Positions 1 through 7,807 of a stretch of DNA of 64,000 nucleotides are shown here, in pieces (the stretch's first letter is position 1; each line of letters starts with the position of its first letter). The stretch comes from AP-15 sp963700185. GTDB lineage: Bacteria > Pseudomonadota > Alphaproteobacteria > ATCC43930 > CGMCC-115725. Where the stretch lies: NCBI GenBank assembly GCA_963700185.1, contig CAVOWP010000031.1:1-64000 (forward strand), in the 5' to 3' direction. The notes beneath the pieces were generated by a model. The model saw only the letters and a program-made list of their open reading frames with translations. It made no database searches and was not told where the DNA came from. Position numbers and translations under genes: made by a program.

Positions 1-465
1 ACTCTTGATCCTAAACTCGTCATTCGAGCGAATCATGATGGCAATCGACATCATGAAACGCATTGGATCTTCGTCGAGGCTTTTTTCCGAATAGACCTGT
101 TCATCACCTACCGTGACGATCACCAGACCGGCAAGGATCAGGTCTGAGAACAATCGGTGCGCCCGCCATGCAACTCTCCGGCTCAGCCTGTCTAGCGACT
201 CGACGAGTAACGGTGTGCCGTGCGGAAACTTTCTGGCTTGAGCCGCATTCAGCAGCCGCCGCAAATCCCCGAGATCACCATTCGTTCCATCATAGGCGCT
301 AACCCCGGCATCGAGGTAGGTGTCCATTATGCGAAGCCCATGGACGCTGGCGTATTTCGCTTCGAGGTCATTCTGACGTGAGACGCTGTTGCCTTTGCCC
401 TGTCTGCCGCTTGAGAAACGCCTGTAGCTGATTGCTTCGACCACATCGAAGGTGGGGGCAAGCAT
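1..465 (-). CDS. Large serine recombinase (integrase), 5' part only
   Basis: The reading frame starts at 465 and runs off the left edge after 155 codons with no stop, so only the N-terminal catalytic domain is present. Near residues 14-22 it has the serine recombinase signature YRRFSSGRQ, in which the first Ser is the likely nucleophile. It continues with SRQNDLEAKY and a LVESLDRLSRR block, both typical of the resolvase/invertase N-terminal domain. A good Shine-Dalgarno (AAGGGAGAA) lies about 6 nt before the ATG. Large serine recombinases integrate and excise phages and integrative elements, and their genes usually sit at one end of the element. Here the gene begins only 40 bp from the premature end of comEC and points away from it, which fits an element extending leftward out of the window. 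Confidence 0.85.
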   Translation of the reverse strand, partial: MLAPTFDVVEAISYRRFSSGRQGKGNSVSRQNDLEAKYASVHGLRIMDTYLDAGVSAYDGTNGDLGDLRRLLNAAQARKFPHGTPLLVESLDRLSRRVAWRAHRLFSDLILAGLVIVTVGDEQVYSEKSLDEDPMRFMMSIAIMIRSNDEFRIKS

Positions 466-545
466 AAGGGTTCTCCCTTTGACCGGATGGCATGCCGAAA
501 GGGTTTACGCCTCGAAAGGAATTGACTCAATCGAGATGTCGATCC
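466..545. other. Probable attachment-site junction between integrative element and comEC
   Basis: This short stretch lies between the recombinase start (465) and the point where the ComEC protein loses family resemblance. Up to about GWGID the protein reads like ComEC; the last residues (SIESIPFEA) do not. The exact crossover cannot be placed without the uninterrupted gene. Inference: attL or attR of the element encoded to the left. Confidence 0.5.
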
Positions 546-2013
546 CCCAGCCCATCGGCACCAGCGCCAACCCCTCGAGGCCGAACGGCATCAACAGGCA
601 AGTCACGACACCCCAGGGCAGTGTCCACATCGCGCTCAGTGGGACTGCGATGACATTGGCCAGTGGCGAATAAAGCGCCAGATGGTGGAAATGGTAGATC
701 GAATAGGGGTAGGTGCCCAATGTCGCGACCACGGTCGTAACCGCCACACCACCGCAATAAGCCAGCACCTTTCCCGATACCGAGCGGCTGTGCAGCAGCC
801 GGCCGAGTCGCTCACCATAGGTCTCGTACACGGCAATCAGCGCGACAACCGCGCCGAATGACATCTGAAAGCTCACCCCGACGAGGATGGAGGGGTCGAT
901 GACGAGCACGACCATGGCGGCAATTGCGCAGACTCGCATCGAGATCCGCAGCCGATCGATGATGATCGCGCCGAAGACGAGGCCGTTCATGACAAAGGCC
1001 CGCTGCGTCGGGATAGCGGCGCCCGAGAGCAGCAGATAGCAGGCGAGCACAAAGAGCGTGGTGCAAGCGGCGATTTTCTTGATCGGATATCGCAACGCGA
1101 TCGGCGGGATCAGCGCCAATCCGCCACGCGCGGCGAAGAACACAAACGCGCCGACGAGCCCGAGATGCAAGCCGGCGATGGCCAGCAGATGCGACAGACC
1201 GGTATCACGAAAGGCTTGTTTGACCTCTTCTGTGATCGCGCCGCGTTTACCGGTAATCAGCGCCGAAGCCACGCCGCCGGTCGAGCCAGGAAGGACGGTG
1301 GCGATCCGCCGCGTCATTTCGGTACGAAGCTGCCGCAGGCTCTCGCGCCACCCGCCTTCGGTCTCCGGGCCGGCGACCCAATGCGCGCCGCCAAAGGTGT
1401 ACCCGACCCCGCCGATGCCGGCGAAATAAAGCTCGCGCTGGAAGTCGCGCCCACCCGGCAAGATCTGCGCGGGCACCGGATAGAGCATCGCCTTGAGGCT
1501 GACGCGGTCGCCCGGATTGAGTTCGTCGCTGCTCGGCGGGATATGCAGGCGCAGACGTCGCGGTTGGTCGGCGGTATCGAGCCCGGGCAACGGATCGGCC
1601 TCGATGATGATCCGCCAGCCCTTCTCCATCAGGTCGATATCGACGACCCGCCCGGTGACGGCGATCGGCCCGAGGTGGCGCTGCAGCATCGGCGTGTTGC
1701 GCTCCCAGGCGGTCTCCCGCATTAGCGCAAAGCCGGCGGCGAGGGCGGTGAACGCCAGCATCACTTCGCGCCATGCGGGATAAATGCGCAATGCCCAGGC
1801 CGCTGCGGCACCCGCGACCGCCGCGGCAATACCGGGCCACAACGGTGGCTCGACCTTTAGGACGAAGTAAATGCCGAATACCGCCGCCGAAAAAAACCAG
1901 CAGCCATAAGAGGCGCCGCTCACCTTCGGCGGCGAGCCTGTCGGCAAGGCCGCCGAAAAGCCGGGCGCGCCATTCCGACAGCGGGCCGGTCCTTCCGCCC
2001 GCAAGCGCCGCAT
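505..2013 (-). CDS. comEC: ComEC/Rec2-family DNA-uptake channel protein, 3'-truncated
   Basis: This 502-residue polytopic membrane protein has the ComEC hallmarks: an N-terminal soluble DUF4131-like part (about residues 90-230) and a competence domain with GLSHLLAIAGLHLGLV near 275-290 and SFQMSFGAVVALIAVYE near 395-410. In transformable bacteria ComEC forms the inner-membrane channel for single-stranded DNA. Relatives are usually around 700 residues or more. This copy stops early, right beside a serine recombinase gene, and its last nine residues look foreign. I infer that an integrative element disrupted it, so the 3' part of comEC should lie beyond the other end of the element. The start at 2013 is the first plausible ATG; a different start nearby is possible. 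Confidence 0.85.
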   Translation of the reverse strand: MRRLRAEGPARCRNGAPGFSAALPTGSPPKVSGASYGCWFFSAAVFGIYFVLKVEPPLWPGIAAAVAGAAAAWALRIYPAWREVMLAFTALAAGFALMRETAWERNTPMLQRHLGPIAVTGRVVDIDLMEKGWRIIIEADPLPGLDTADQPRRLRLHIPPSSDELNPGDRVSLKAMLYPVPAQILPGGRDFQRELYFAGIGGVGYTFGGAHWVAGPETEGGWRESLRQLRTEMTRRIATVLPGSTGGVASALITGKRGAITEEVKQAFRDTGLSHLLAIAGLHLGLVGAFVFFAARGGLALIPPIALRYPIKKIAACTTLFVLACYLLLSGAAIPTQRAFVMNGLVFGAIIIDRLRISMRVCAIAAMVVLVIDPSILVGVSFQMSFGAVVALIAVYETYGERLGRLLHSRSVSGKVLAYCGGVAVTTVVATLGTYPYSIYHFHHLALYSPLANVIAVPLSAMWTLPWGVVTCLLMPFGLEGLALVPMGWGIDISIESIPFEA

Positions 2014-2535
2014 CCGCCATCTTTGCTCCGCCGCTCGCGCATTACGAGCTTAGCGGGGTCAATGGTTAATTTATAGTGGTATCTCCGCTAATTTTAGCGG
2101 TTTCGCGCGAACCGCCCGGGCTCAATGAAACCCGGCCTTTTTCAGCCCTTCGAGCATTTGGTCGCGGGCCTGCGGCGTCCCGAATTGTCCGGCGCCCGGT
2201 TGCGGGCGCCGCCGGCACCAGCGTGAAGGGCTTTTGGGGTCGAGAGGCGCAGACCTGGAGGCGAGAGGTACGCCTTGACGGAGGTAAAGCAGCACGTTCT
2301 GGCGCCGCGCGGCAGGCGACGCTCGGATTTCGCTGCCCAGACCAGCCGTCATGGTCGACGCTTGTTGCGCCGGCGGCCCAAAAGCGAGACCGTAGCCCTC
2401 AAGGACCCGAGAATCTGGGGAATGTCGGATAAAAACACGCGGAGCTATTCGGTCTCGGCCCAGAGGGCCAAGAGAGATGGGGGCGTGCGCCGCACCCCCG
2501 ACAATCGCAAGCGCGGCGCATCGGCTGGCGCGATG
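2014..2535. other. Gene-poor stretch with possible gene remnant
   Basis: No convincing gene was found between comEC and the AhpD-like gene. On the minus strand, around 2122-2200, a frame ends in GTPQARDQMLEGLKKAGFH, which resembles the C-terminus of a real protein, but nothing upstream of it in any frame is coherent. It may be a decayed 3' fragment. Confidence 0.3.
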
Positions 2536-2940
2536 TTATTGGGTGGCGACTGCGGCGTCGATCTGCTTCTTGAAGCTTTCGAAGTCGTAAGCCGTGCCGT
2601 TAAGCACCGTGCTATTTTTTCGCGTGAGCGCGGCTGCGGCTATGGCCTCTTTGATCTGCGCGTCGGTCGCGCCAAGCTTTTTGGCCATAGCAGTGTGACC
2701 GTAAACGCAATATTGGCATGGGATTTGCGCCGCCACCCCAAGCGCAATCAACTGCTTCGTTTTGCCGTCCAAGGCTCCCTTAGGATTCATGACCGCCTTC
2801 TGTTCCTCCAAGGCAGCGTTCAAGGCCTCCTCGGGAAACGTCTGTTTCATCCACTCCGGCGCCCCCTGAGCATTGGCGCGTTGGATCGGCACAGAAGCCA
2901 GCACCATGGTCAATGCCAAGCTTACAAATAAGCTTTTCAT
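2536..2940 (-). CDS. Secreted carboxymuconolactone decarboxylase (AhpD-like) family protein
   Basis: A 134-residue protein with a clear signal peptide (residues 1-25: MKS start, hydrophobic core LFVSLALTMVLAS, ANAQ cleavage region). The mature part is a CMD/AhpD fold with PCQYCVYGH (Cys75, Cys78, His82), the thiol pair and histidine used for peroxidase or disulfide chemistry in AhpD-like members. The signal peptide places it in the periplasm, unusual for a family that is mostly cytoplasmic. Start ATG at 2940 has a GGGAGGAA-type ribosome site just upstream. It is monocistronic by spacing. The fold is well supported; the substrate is unknown. Confidence 0.85.
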   Translation of the reverse strand: MKSLFVSLALTMVLASVPIQRANAQGAPEWMKQTFPEEALNAALEEQKAVMNPKGALDGKTKQLIALGVAAQIPCQYCVYGHTAMAKKLGATDAQIKEAIAAAALTRKNSTVLNGTAYDFESFKKQIDAAVATQ

Positions 2941-3152
2941 CAGTTCCTCCCGTTTATTGTACCCCGGTCAACGTCGGCGCACCGGGTCAGTCGTTGGCGC
3001 AGATCAAATTCGGCGCTGATTGCCGAATGAGGTCCGCGACACCGAAGGTGAGCATCGCCGCCGCACTAAGTCGACCGATGCTTGCTCCGGAACCTTACGG
3101 CATTGGCCAAGCCCGTCAAGGGGGTGTCATCGGCTTGCTGCACGGCAGCTGG

Positions 3153-3252
3153 GTAGGGCGGAAAAGCGTAGCGCCCTCCGCCATCTGCTGCTGAAACGCC
3201 CGGGAATGCCGCGACGGAGCCGGCGCAATGCGCTTTCGCTTTTCCGCCCTAC
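3153..3252. repeat. Dispersed intergenic palindromic repeat
   Basis: Perfect 16-bp inverted arms GTAGGGCGGAAAAGCG at 3153-3168 and its reverse complement at 3237-3252 enclose about 68 bp. This is the shape of a dispersed palindromic element of Hyphomicrobiales intergenic regions. The rest of the 2941-3272 gap shows no gene. Confidence 0.75.
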
Positions 3253-3272
3253 CGGCTGAATGCAGCTAAGGA

Positions 3273-4652
3273 CTAAATCTCGCCTTCCTGTTTCAGCATG
3301 CGCACAGTGTTGCGCAGCGCCTTCACGGTGTCCTCGATCTCGGCGTCGCCGTGGGTGGCGGAGGTGATGCCGCCTGGACTGCCGTTGAAGTCGACCCCGC
3401 TGGTCATCATCGCCAGCCGCAATTTGTGCACCACCCCGGCCTGCCGATTGCCAGCGAGGGTCTCGGCCGGCTCAGCCAACGGGTCGAAGCGGGTCGGGAC
3501 GATCACTCGGTGGTCGGGGTTGGTGAAGATGTGGAAATTCGAAAACATGCGGTAGGCAGCCCACGGGACGTGTTCTTCTTCAAAGACCTCGTTGATCCGG
3601 CGACACAGGGTATCAGAGTAGCGATTAGCGCGGGCGCACGCATCGGTTGTGCCGACGATTTCGAGCGCTGCGACCCCAGCGGCGGCCGAGAGCGGATTGG
3701 CGTTGAATGTGCCCTGATGAGAAATCTTCTCACGGTCGGAAGCCTTGGTGACCTGAAAGTCGAGCAGGTCGAGGATGTCCTTGCGGCCGGCGACTGCGCC
3801 GCCCGGCAACCCGCCGGCGAGGATCTTTGCCAGCGTCGTCAGATCCGGCCGGATGCCGTATTCGGCCTGTGCGCCGCCCGGCGAAACGCGAAAGCCGGTA
3901 ACGACCTCGTCGAAGATCAGCACCACGCCGTGCTGCTTGGTCAATTCGCGCAGAGCGGTCAGGAATTTCGGATCGATCGGCAGCTGTGCGCCGTGGGCGC
4001 CGGTCGGCTCGATGATCGCGGCGGCAATGTCGCCATTCGCTTCGAGCAGGCGGGCGAGCCCCTCGGCGTCGTTCTGCTCCGCCAGCACAAGACCGCCGGC
4101 GACCCCCGACAGGACGCCCGGCGTCGGGCTGCCGTCGAAATGGCTCGCATAGCCCGACGTCATGTGATCGTGCCAGCCGTGGAAGTGATGTTTGAAGCGG
4201 ATCAGCTTCGACTTGCCCGTGAAGGCGCGGGCGAGCCGCACGGCCATCAGGGTCGCCTCGGTGCCCGACGAGGTGAACCGCACGCGCTCGGCCGAGGGGA
4301 CGAGCTTCAGGACCCACTCCGCCCAGGCGATCTCGGTTTCGTGCGAGGCGCCGAAATGGGTGCCGCGCTCGATCTGCTGCTTGACCGCCTCGACGACCTT
4401 GGGATGGCCGTGGCCAAGCAGCAGCGCGCCGTGGCCACCGAAATAGTCGATATAGCAATTGCCGTCGACATCCCATTTCCGCGGCCCCTGCGCGCGCGTA
4501 ACATAAAGCCCGTAGGGCTCGATATAGCGCGAATCATGGGTAACGCCGCTGGGGAAGAGCCGGCTCGCCTTCTCGGAGGCGGCGGCCGAACCCGGCGTCG
4601 CGGCGCGATAGGCGGCGATGATCGGCGAATTCGTCGTCAGGGTGTCGGGCAT
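3273..4652 (-). CDS. Class III aminotransferase, glutamate-1-semialdehyde aminomutase-like
   Basis: About 459 residues from the ATG at 4652, chosen because GAGGAG lies 8 nt upstream; an in-frame ATG at 4715 would add 21 unlikely residues. It is a PLP enzyme of the class III (HemL-like) family: YFGGHGALLLGHGHP, FTSSGTEATLMAVRLAR, IIEPTGAHG, IFDEVVTGFR, and the Schiff-base lysine in TTLAKILAGGLPGGA. HemL proper makes 5-aminolevulinate from glutamate-1-semialdehyde, but this copy is longer than the usual ~430 residues and lacks linked haem genes, so it may be a different omega- or beta-transaminase. A hairpin terminator and a small upstream reading frame on the same strand suggest attenuation control. 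Confidence 0.8.
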   Translation of the reverse strand: MPDTLTTNSPIIAAYRAATPGSAAASEKASRLFPSGVTHDSRYIEPYGLYVTRAQGPRKWDVDGNCYIDYFGGHGALLLGHGHPKVVEAVKQQIERGTHFGASHETEIAWAEWVLKLVPSAERVRFTSSGTEATLMAVRLARAFTGKSKLIRFKHHFHGWHDHMTSGYASHFDGSPTPGVLSGVAGGLVLAEQNDAEGLARLLEANGDIAAAIIEPTGAHGAQLPIDPKFLTALRELTKQHGVVLIFDEVVTGFRVSPGGAQAEYGIRPDLTTLAKILAGGLPGGAVAGRKDILDLLDFQVTKASDREKISHQGTFNANPLSAAAGVAALEIVGTTDACARANRYSDTLCRRINEVFEEEHVPWAAYRMFSNFHIFTNPDHRVIVPTRFDPLAEPAETLAGNRQAGVVHKLRLAMMTSGVDFNGSPGGITSATHGDAEIEDTVKALRNTVRMLKQEGEI

Positions 4653-4719
4653 GGCAGTCGCTCCTCGATCGGCAGAGGCTTTGACGATGTTAGGCCCGAT
4701 GGCAACCTGGGCCAATGAG

Positions 4720-4745
4720 AAAGGCCGCCCCGAGGGGCGGCCTTT
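4720..4745 (-). terminator. Strong GC-rich hairpin, possible attenuator
   Basis: An 11-bp perfect stem (AAAGGCCGCCC at 4720-4730 with GGGCGGCCTTT at 4735-4745) has a 4-nt loop. On the minus strand it is followed by CTTTCTC. It lies 47 nt after the stop of the small upstream peptide and 67 nt before the aminotransferase start. That placement suits a conditional terminator of the aminotransferase mRNA rather than an end-of-gene terminator. Confidence 0.65.
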
Positions 4746-4792
4746 CCGTTAACCGATAACCGGCGGCCAATCACGGCCGCGAGCCGTCGCCC

Positions 4793-4864
4793 TCAGGCGA
4801 GGACCTCCAGCTGAGTGGGGATCCTGGTCACGGCAGCGGATGACCGCGGTTTAGGTATAGACAC
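4793..4864 (-). CDS. Candidate 23-residue leader peptide with an extreme Shine-Dalgarno
   Basis: GTG start at 4864; the peptide begins MSIPKPRSS, ends QLEVLA and stops at 4793. Six nucleotides before the GTG ends the AAAGGAGG core, within a stretch (about 4866-4880) complementary to essentially the whole 3' tail of 16S rRNA (GAAAGGAGGTGATCC). Downstream on the same strand are a hairpin terminator and then the hemL-like aminotransferase: the leader-peptide/attenuator/gene order. The peptide has three Pro but no run of one amino acid that would name the signal. A promoter-like TTGTCG/TAGGTT pair sits upstream. I do not recognise the peptide; it is not PqqA-like (no Glu-x3-Tyr). It could also be an independent small gene. 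Confidence 0.5.
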   Translation of the reverse strand: MSIPKPRSSAAVTRIPTQLEVLA

Positions 4865-5020
4865 AGGATCACCTCCTTTCAGTTGTTGCGACGAAGAGTT
4901 GTAACCTACGAAAAACACCGCAACACGACAAGCGATCTTATTCTCAATCGCACCGTTCGCCGCGCGCCAGTTTCGCGCTACACTCGGGAAACCTAGGGAT
5001 TCAGCCAAAAAGGAGTGACA

Positions 5021-6190
5021 ATGCGCCGCAGCGAAGACCGCATCCTGACAACACATACCGGCAGCCTGCCGCGCCCGCCGGAGCTGACGCGTCTTTATGT
5101 GCGCCGAGCGAAAGGAGAATCGGTCGACGCCGCCGATATCGACAAACTTGGCCAAGAGGCGTTGCGTTCGGTCCTGCGCAAGCAGGCCGAGGCGGGGGTC
5201 GACATCGGCAACAACGGCGAACAGCAGCGCGAGGGCTTCTTCCTCCACATCCGCCACCGCATGAGCGGCTTTGGCGGCTCGTGGCAGCGCCGGACGAGGG
5301 CCGATGCCCTGCGCTATCCGGTCTTCAAGGCAATGATGGAACAACAGCTCGCCGCCAGGGAGGCGGTCAGCAACATGGGCCCGCCTAAGGCGATCGGCGA
5401 GGTTCGCTACCTCGGGACCGCGGCGATCGACGCCGAATGCACCGATCTTCGGACGGCCCTCGACGAGACAGACACGCATTTCGTCGAGCCGTTCGTGACC
5501 GCGCCGTCGCCGGGGATCATCGCCGGAGCGATGAAGAACGAGCATTACGACACCGAGGAGGCCTATCTCCACGCGCTCGGAGCGGCACTCAAGCCGGAGT
5601 ACGAGGCGGTCATCCGCCACGGATTCCTGTTGCAGCTCGATTGCCCCGATTTGGCACTCGAGCGCCACCTCTCGTATCAGGACCGCCCACTCGGCGATTT
5701 CCTCGGATTTGTCGAGCGGGTCGTCGCGACGATCAACAAGGCGTTGGAAAACATCCCGCGCGACAGCGTTCGGCTGCATGTCTGCTGGGGCAACTACGAG
5801 GGCCCGCACGATTGCGACGTGCCGCTGGCCGACATCTTGCCGGTCATCAAACAGGCCAATGTAGGCGCCTTCTTCTTCCCCTTCGCCAATCCGCGGCATG
5901 CCCATGAATACCGCGTGTTCGAAAAATTGCCGCTCGCCGACGACCAGATCATCATCGGCGGGGTAATCGACAGTCTGACCAATTTCGTCGAGCACCCCGA
6001 AGCCGTCGCCGATCGGCTGGAACGTCTCGCGGAGGCGGTCGGCGATCCGTATCGCGTCATGGCCGGCACCGATTGCGGGTTCGACACCTCGGCCGGAATG
6101 GGCCGGGTCGCGGAGGACGTCGTCTGGGCCAAGCTCAAATCGCTCGCCGAAGGCGCTCGCATCGCCTCCAAGCGGCTGGGGATGCAGTGA
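5021..6190 (+). CDS. MetE C-terminal-domain-like zinc methyltransferase
   Basis: About 389 residues with the fold of the catalytic domain of cobalamin-independent methionine synthase. The start TTHTGSLPRP, the Zn-ligand motif LHVCWGNYEG (His and Cys) and the later AGTDCGF cysteine all match that domain, as does IDLPTT-type substrate loop spacing. Full MetE is about 750 residues with two such barrels; single-barrel relatives act in alkyl transfer, including coenzyme-M epoxyalkane transferases and methylthio-compound metabolism, so the substrate is open. The ATG at 5021 is preferred over the GTG at 5015 because the AAGGAG site (5009-5014) needs 6 nt of spacing. The SDR gene follows after 4 bp, so they are probably co-transcribed. 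Confidence 0.8.
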   Translation: MRRSEDRILTTHTGSLPRPPELTRLYVRRAKGESVDAADIDKLGQEALRSVLRKQAEAGVDIGNNGEQQREGFFLHIRHRMSGFGGSWQRRTRADALRYPVFKAMMEQQLAAREAVSNMGPPKAIGEVRYLGTAAIDAECTDLRTALDETDTHFVEPFVTAPSPGIIAGAMKNEHYDTEEAYLHALGAALKPEYEAVIRHGFLLQLDCPDLALERHLSYQDRPLGDFLGFVERVVATINKALENIPRDSVRLHVCWGNYEGPHDCDVPLADILPVIKQANVGAFFFPFANPRHAHEYRVFEKLPLADDQIIIGGVIDSLTNFVEHPEAVADRLERLAEAVGDPYRVMAGTDCGFDTSAGMGRVAEDVVWAKLKSLAEGARIASKRLGMQ

Positions 6191-6194
6191 GATT

Positions 6195-6950
6195 ATGTAT
6201 GCGCTGAATGGGCGGGTCGGGCTGGTCACCGGTGCGGGCGGCGGCATCGGACGCGCAATCGCGCGGCGCCTGACGCGCGAGGGTATGGCGATTGCCGTGC
6301 TCGACCGCGACGGCGCAGCCGCTGAGGCCATTGGGGCGGAAATGGGCGGTCTCGCCGTGGCGGCTGATGTGACCTCCGAAGACGAGGTCGGTCGTGCCGT
6401 CGAGACCGTCCTGGCGCGTCTCGGGCAGATCGATCTGCTGGTCAACAATGCCGGAGTGGCCTGGATGGGGCCGGCGCTGGAGATGCCGCTCGGCGCATTG
6501 CAGGCGATGTTGCGGGTGAATGTCGAAGGCGTGTTCATTGTCAGCCGCGCCGTGCTGCCGCACATGATCGCGCGCCGCTCGGGCTCGATCGTCAACCTCG
6601 CCTCGTGGGCCGGCAAGACCGGCAATGCTTATTTCGCAGGCTACAGCGCCAGTAAATTTGCTGTCATTGGCCTGACCCAGGCTTTGGCGCGCGAGATGGC
6701 GCCGCACGACATCCGGGTCAACGCGATCTGCCCGGGGATTGTCGTCGACACTGCGATGCGCACCGCGATCGAGGCGCAGCAGCGGCAATACGGGCTTCCC
6801 GAAACCGCGGAGCGGGAGAAGTCGATCCCGATCGGGCGCGTTTCGGTGCCGAAAGACGTGGCGCGCGTCGCCGCCTTTCTCGCCTCCAACGAATCGTCCT
6901 ATATGACCGGCGAATCGATCAATCTTTCCGGTGGCTTACTGATGGATTGA
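6195..6950 (+). CDS. Short-chain dehydrogenase/reductase
   Basis: A 251-residue classical SDR: TGAGGGIG cofactor loop at residues 12-19, NNAG at 84-87, catalytic Ser137, and Tyr150/Lys154 in YSASK. Asp37 at the end of the second strand (AVLDRD) favours NAD(H) over NADP(H). The C-terminal YMTGESINLSGG is also standard. It starts 4 bp after the MetE-like gene, so the two probably act in one pathway, perhaps oxidising an alcohol released by or fed to the methyltransferase; that link is inference. Confidence 0.9.
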   Translation: MYALNGRVGLVTGAGGGIGRAIARRLTREGMAIAVLDRDGAAAEAIGAEMGGLAVAADVTSEDEVGRAVETVLARLGQIDLLVNNAGVAWMGPALEMPLGALQAMLRVNVEGVFIVSRAVLPHMIARRSGSIVNLASWAGKTGNAYFAGYSASKFAVIGLTQALAREMAPHDIRVNAICPGIVVDTAMRTAIEAQQRQYGLPETAEREKSIPIGRVSVPKDVARVAAFLASNESSYMTGESINLSGGLLMD

Positions 6951-6994
6951 AGGCCCGCCGCGGCACGGCGGGGCCGGCGGCAGGGCGACCTACG

Positions 6995-7066
6995 GCAAAG
7001 ACGCTCGGCCTGACGATCCCCGAATCGATCCTGGCGCGGCGCATCACGAAACAGGCGGCGGAATAG
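6995..7066 (+). pseudogene. Fragment of ABC substrate-binding protein C-terminus (copy 1)
   Basis: In frame this reads AKTLGLTIPESILARR, ending at a stop after QAAE. KTLGLTIPxSxLxRADxVIE is the characteristic C-terminal tail of a family of ABC-type substrate-binding proteins common in Bradyrhizobium relatives. Only about 24 codons remain. A 23-bp exact match (6998-7020 with 7691-7713) links it to a second fragment on the far side of the toxin-antitoxin genes. Confidence 0.5.
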
Positions 7067-7122
7067 GTAACCGCGTTGCGGGCTGATAGAATGCGACGAG
7101 CAGCCTCACGGAGCGAACAGAA

Positions 7123-7323
7123 ATGCCCGCCGACAGCAAGACCCTGATCGAGAAAATCGAGGCGCTGCCGGCCGAGCGCATCGCCGAGATCGAGGATTTC
7201 GTCGATTTCATCCGATTGCGCGAGCAGGAACGGGCATTGACCCGCGCTGCCACTGCCGCGAGCGCTCCGGCCTTTACCGCGATTTGGAGCAATCCCGAAG
7301 ACGACGTCTACGATGCCCTTTGA
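7123..7323 (+). CDS. DUF2281-like antitoxin of a MazF-type module
   Basis: A 66-residue acidic protein beginning MPADSKTLIEKIEALP, then AEIEDFVDFIRLREQ: the LP…EvxDFvdFL pattern of DUF2281/VapB-type antitoxins. Its end overlaps the start of the downstream MazF-like toxin by 11 bp, the usual antitoxin-first, translationally coupled order. It would bind and neutralise the toxin and probably autoregulate the operon. Confidence 0.7.
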   Translation: MPADSKTLIEKIEALPAERIAEIEDFVDFIRLREQERALTRAATAASAPAFTAIWSNPEDDVYDAL

Positions 7324-7649
7324 GTTCGGCGATGTCGTCCTGGTGCCGTTTCCGTTCACCAGCCAGAGGGCGTCGAAGAAGCGGCCTGCGGTTGTCGTCA
7401 GCAACCGGGCCTACAGCACCGCCCGGCCCGACCTGATCGTAATGGCGATCACCAGCCAGCTGCGGCCGAATCCCGGGTTGGGCGACGCATGGATCGGCCA
7501 TTGGCAGGCCGCGGGGGCTCCTCAAACCCTCCGTTGTCAAACCGGTGTTCGCGACCCTCGAACAACGGCTTGTCTTGCGCCGGCTCGGCGCGCTCGACGA
7601 CGCCGATCGAGCCGCGCTCAGGAGGGCGATCTCAGAGATTATCGGCTGA
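7313..7649 (+). pseudogene. MazF/PemK-type mRNA interferase toxin, frameshifted
   Basis: The first 65 residues are a standard PemK/MazF start: FEFGDVVLVPFPFT, then RPAVVVSNRAY. The frame then breaks in a run of five G at 7513-7517. Dropping one G restores the family sequence, AAGLLKPSVVKPVFATLEQ through RAALRRAISEIIG and a stop at 7647-7649, giving about 112 residues, normal for the family. As sequenced, the frame reads on in a nonsense, Arg-rich tail to 7753. MazF family members cleave RNA at short motifs. Either an assembly insertion or a genuine inactivating mutation would give this; the antitoxin next door is intact. Confidence 0.7.
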
Positions 7650-7663
7650 GAAAGCAGAAGCAC

Positions 7664-7753
7664 ATGGCCCGGTCGGTGAGAAACACGGAGAAGACGCTCG
7701 GCCTGACGATCCCGGGATCAATCCCGGTGCGCGCCGACGACGTTATCGAGTAA
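7664..7753 (+). pseudogene. Fragment of ABC substrate-binding protein C-terminus (copy 2)
   Basis: Reads EKTLGLTIPGSIPVRADDVIE and a stop, a near-perfect C-terminal tail of the same substrate-binding protein family as the fragment at 6995-7066. The two fragments flank the toxin-antitoxin pair as direct repeats. Confidence 0.55.
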
Positions 7754-7807
7754 GCGCGGTCCGCTCGCGGGAACGCTCCGTCACCGTCACGTGAGCCCAG
7801 GTTAGCT

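Noticed and set aside
3351..4718. Plus-strand open frame of about 455 codons
   Set aside because: Exact antisense shadow of the hemL-like aminotransferase gene.
4793..4864. PqqA-type RiPP precursor
   Set aside because: The peptide lacks the conserved Glu-x3-Tyr, and no radical SAM or other pqq gene is near.
4793..6625. Very long minus-strand open frame (about 610 codons)
   Set aside because: Lies antisense to the MetE-like and SDR genes, has an Arg/Ala/Pro/Ser-heavy shadow composition and no family resemblance. Only its last 23 codons, with their own ribosome site, are kept as a candidate peptide.
7650..7753. C-terminal extension of the MazF-like toxin
   Set aside because: The extension includes the substrate-binding-protein fragment read in its own frame; it is a by-product of the frameshift.
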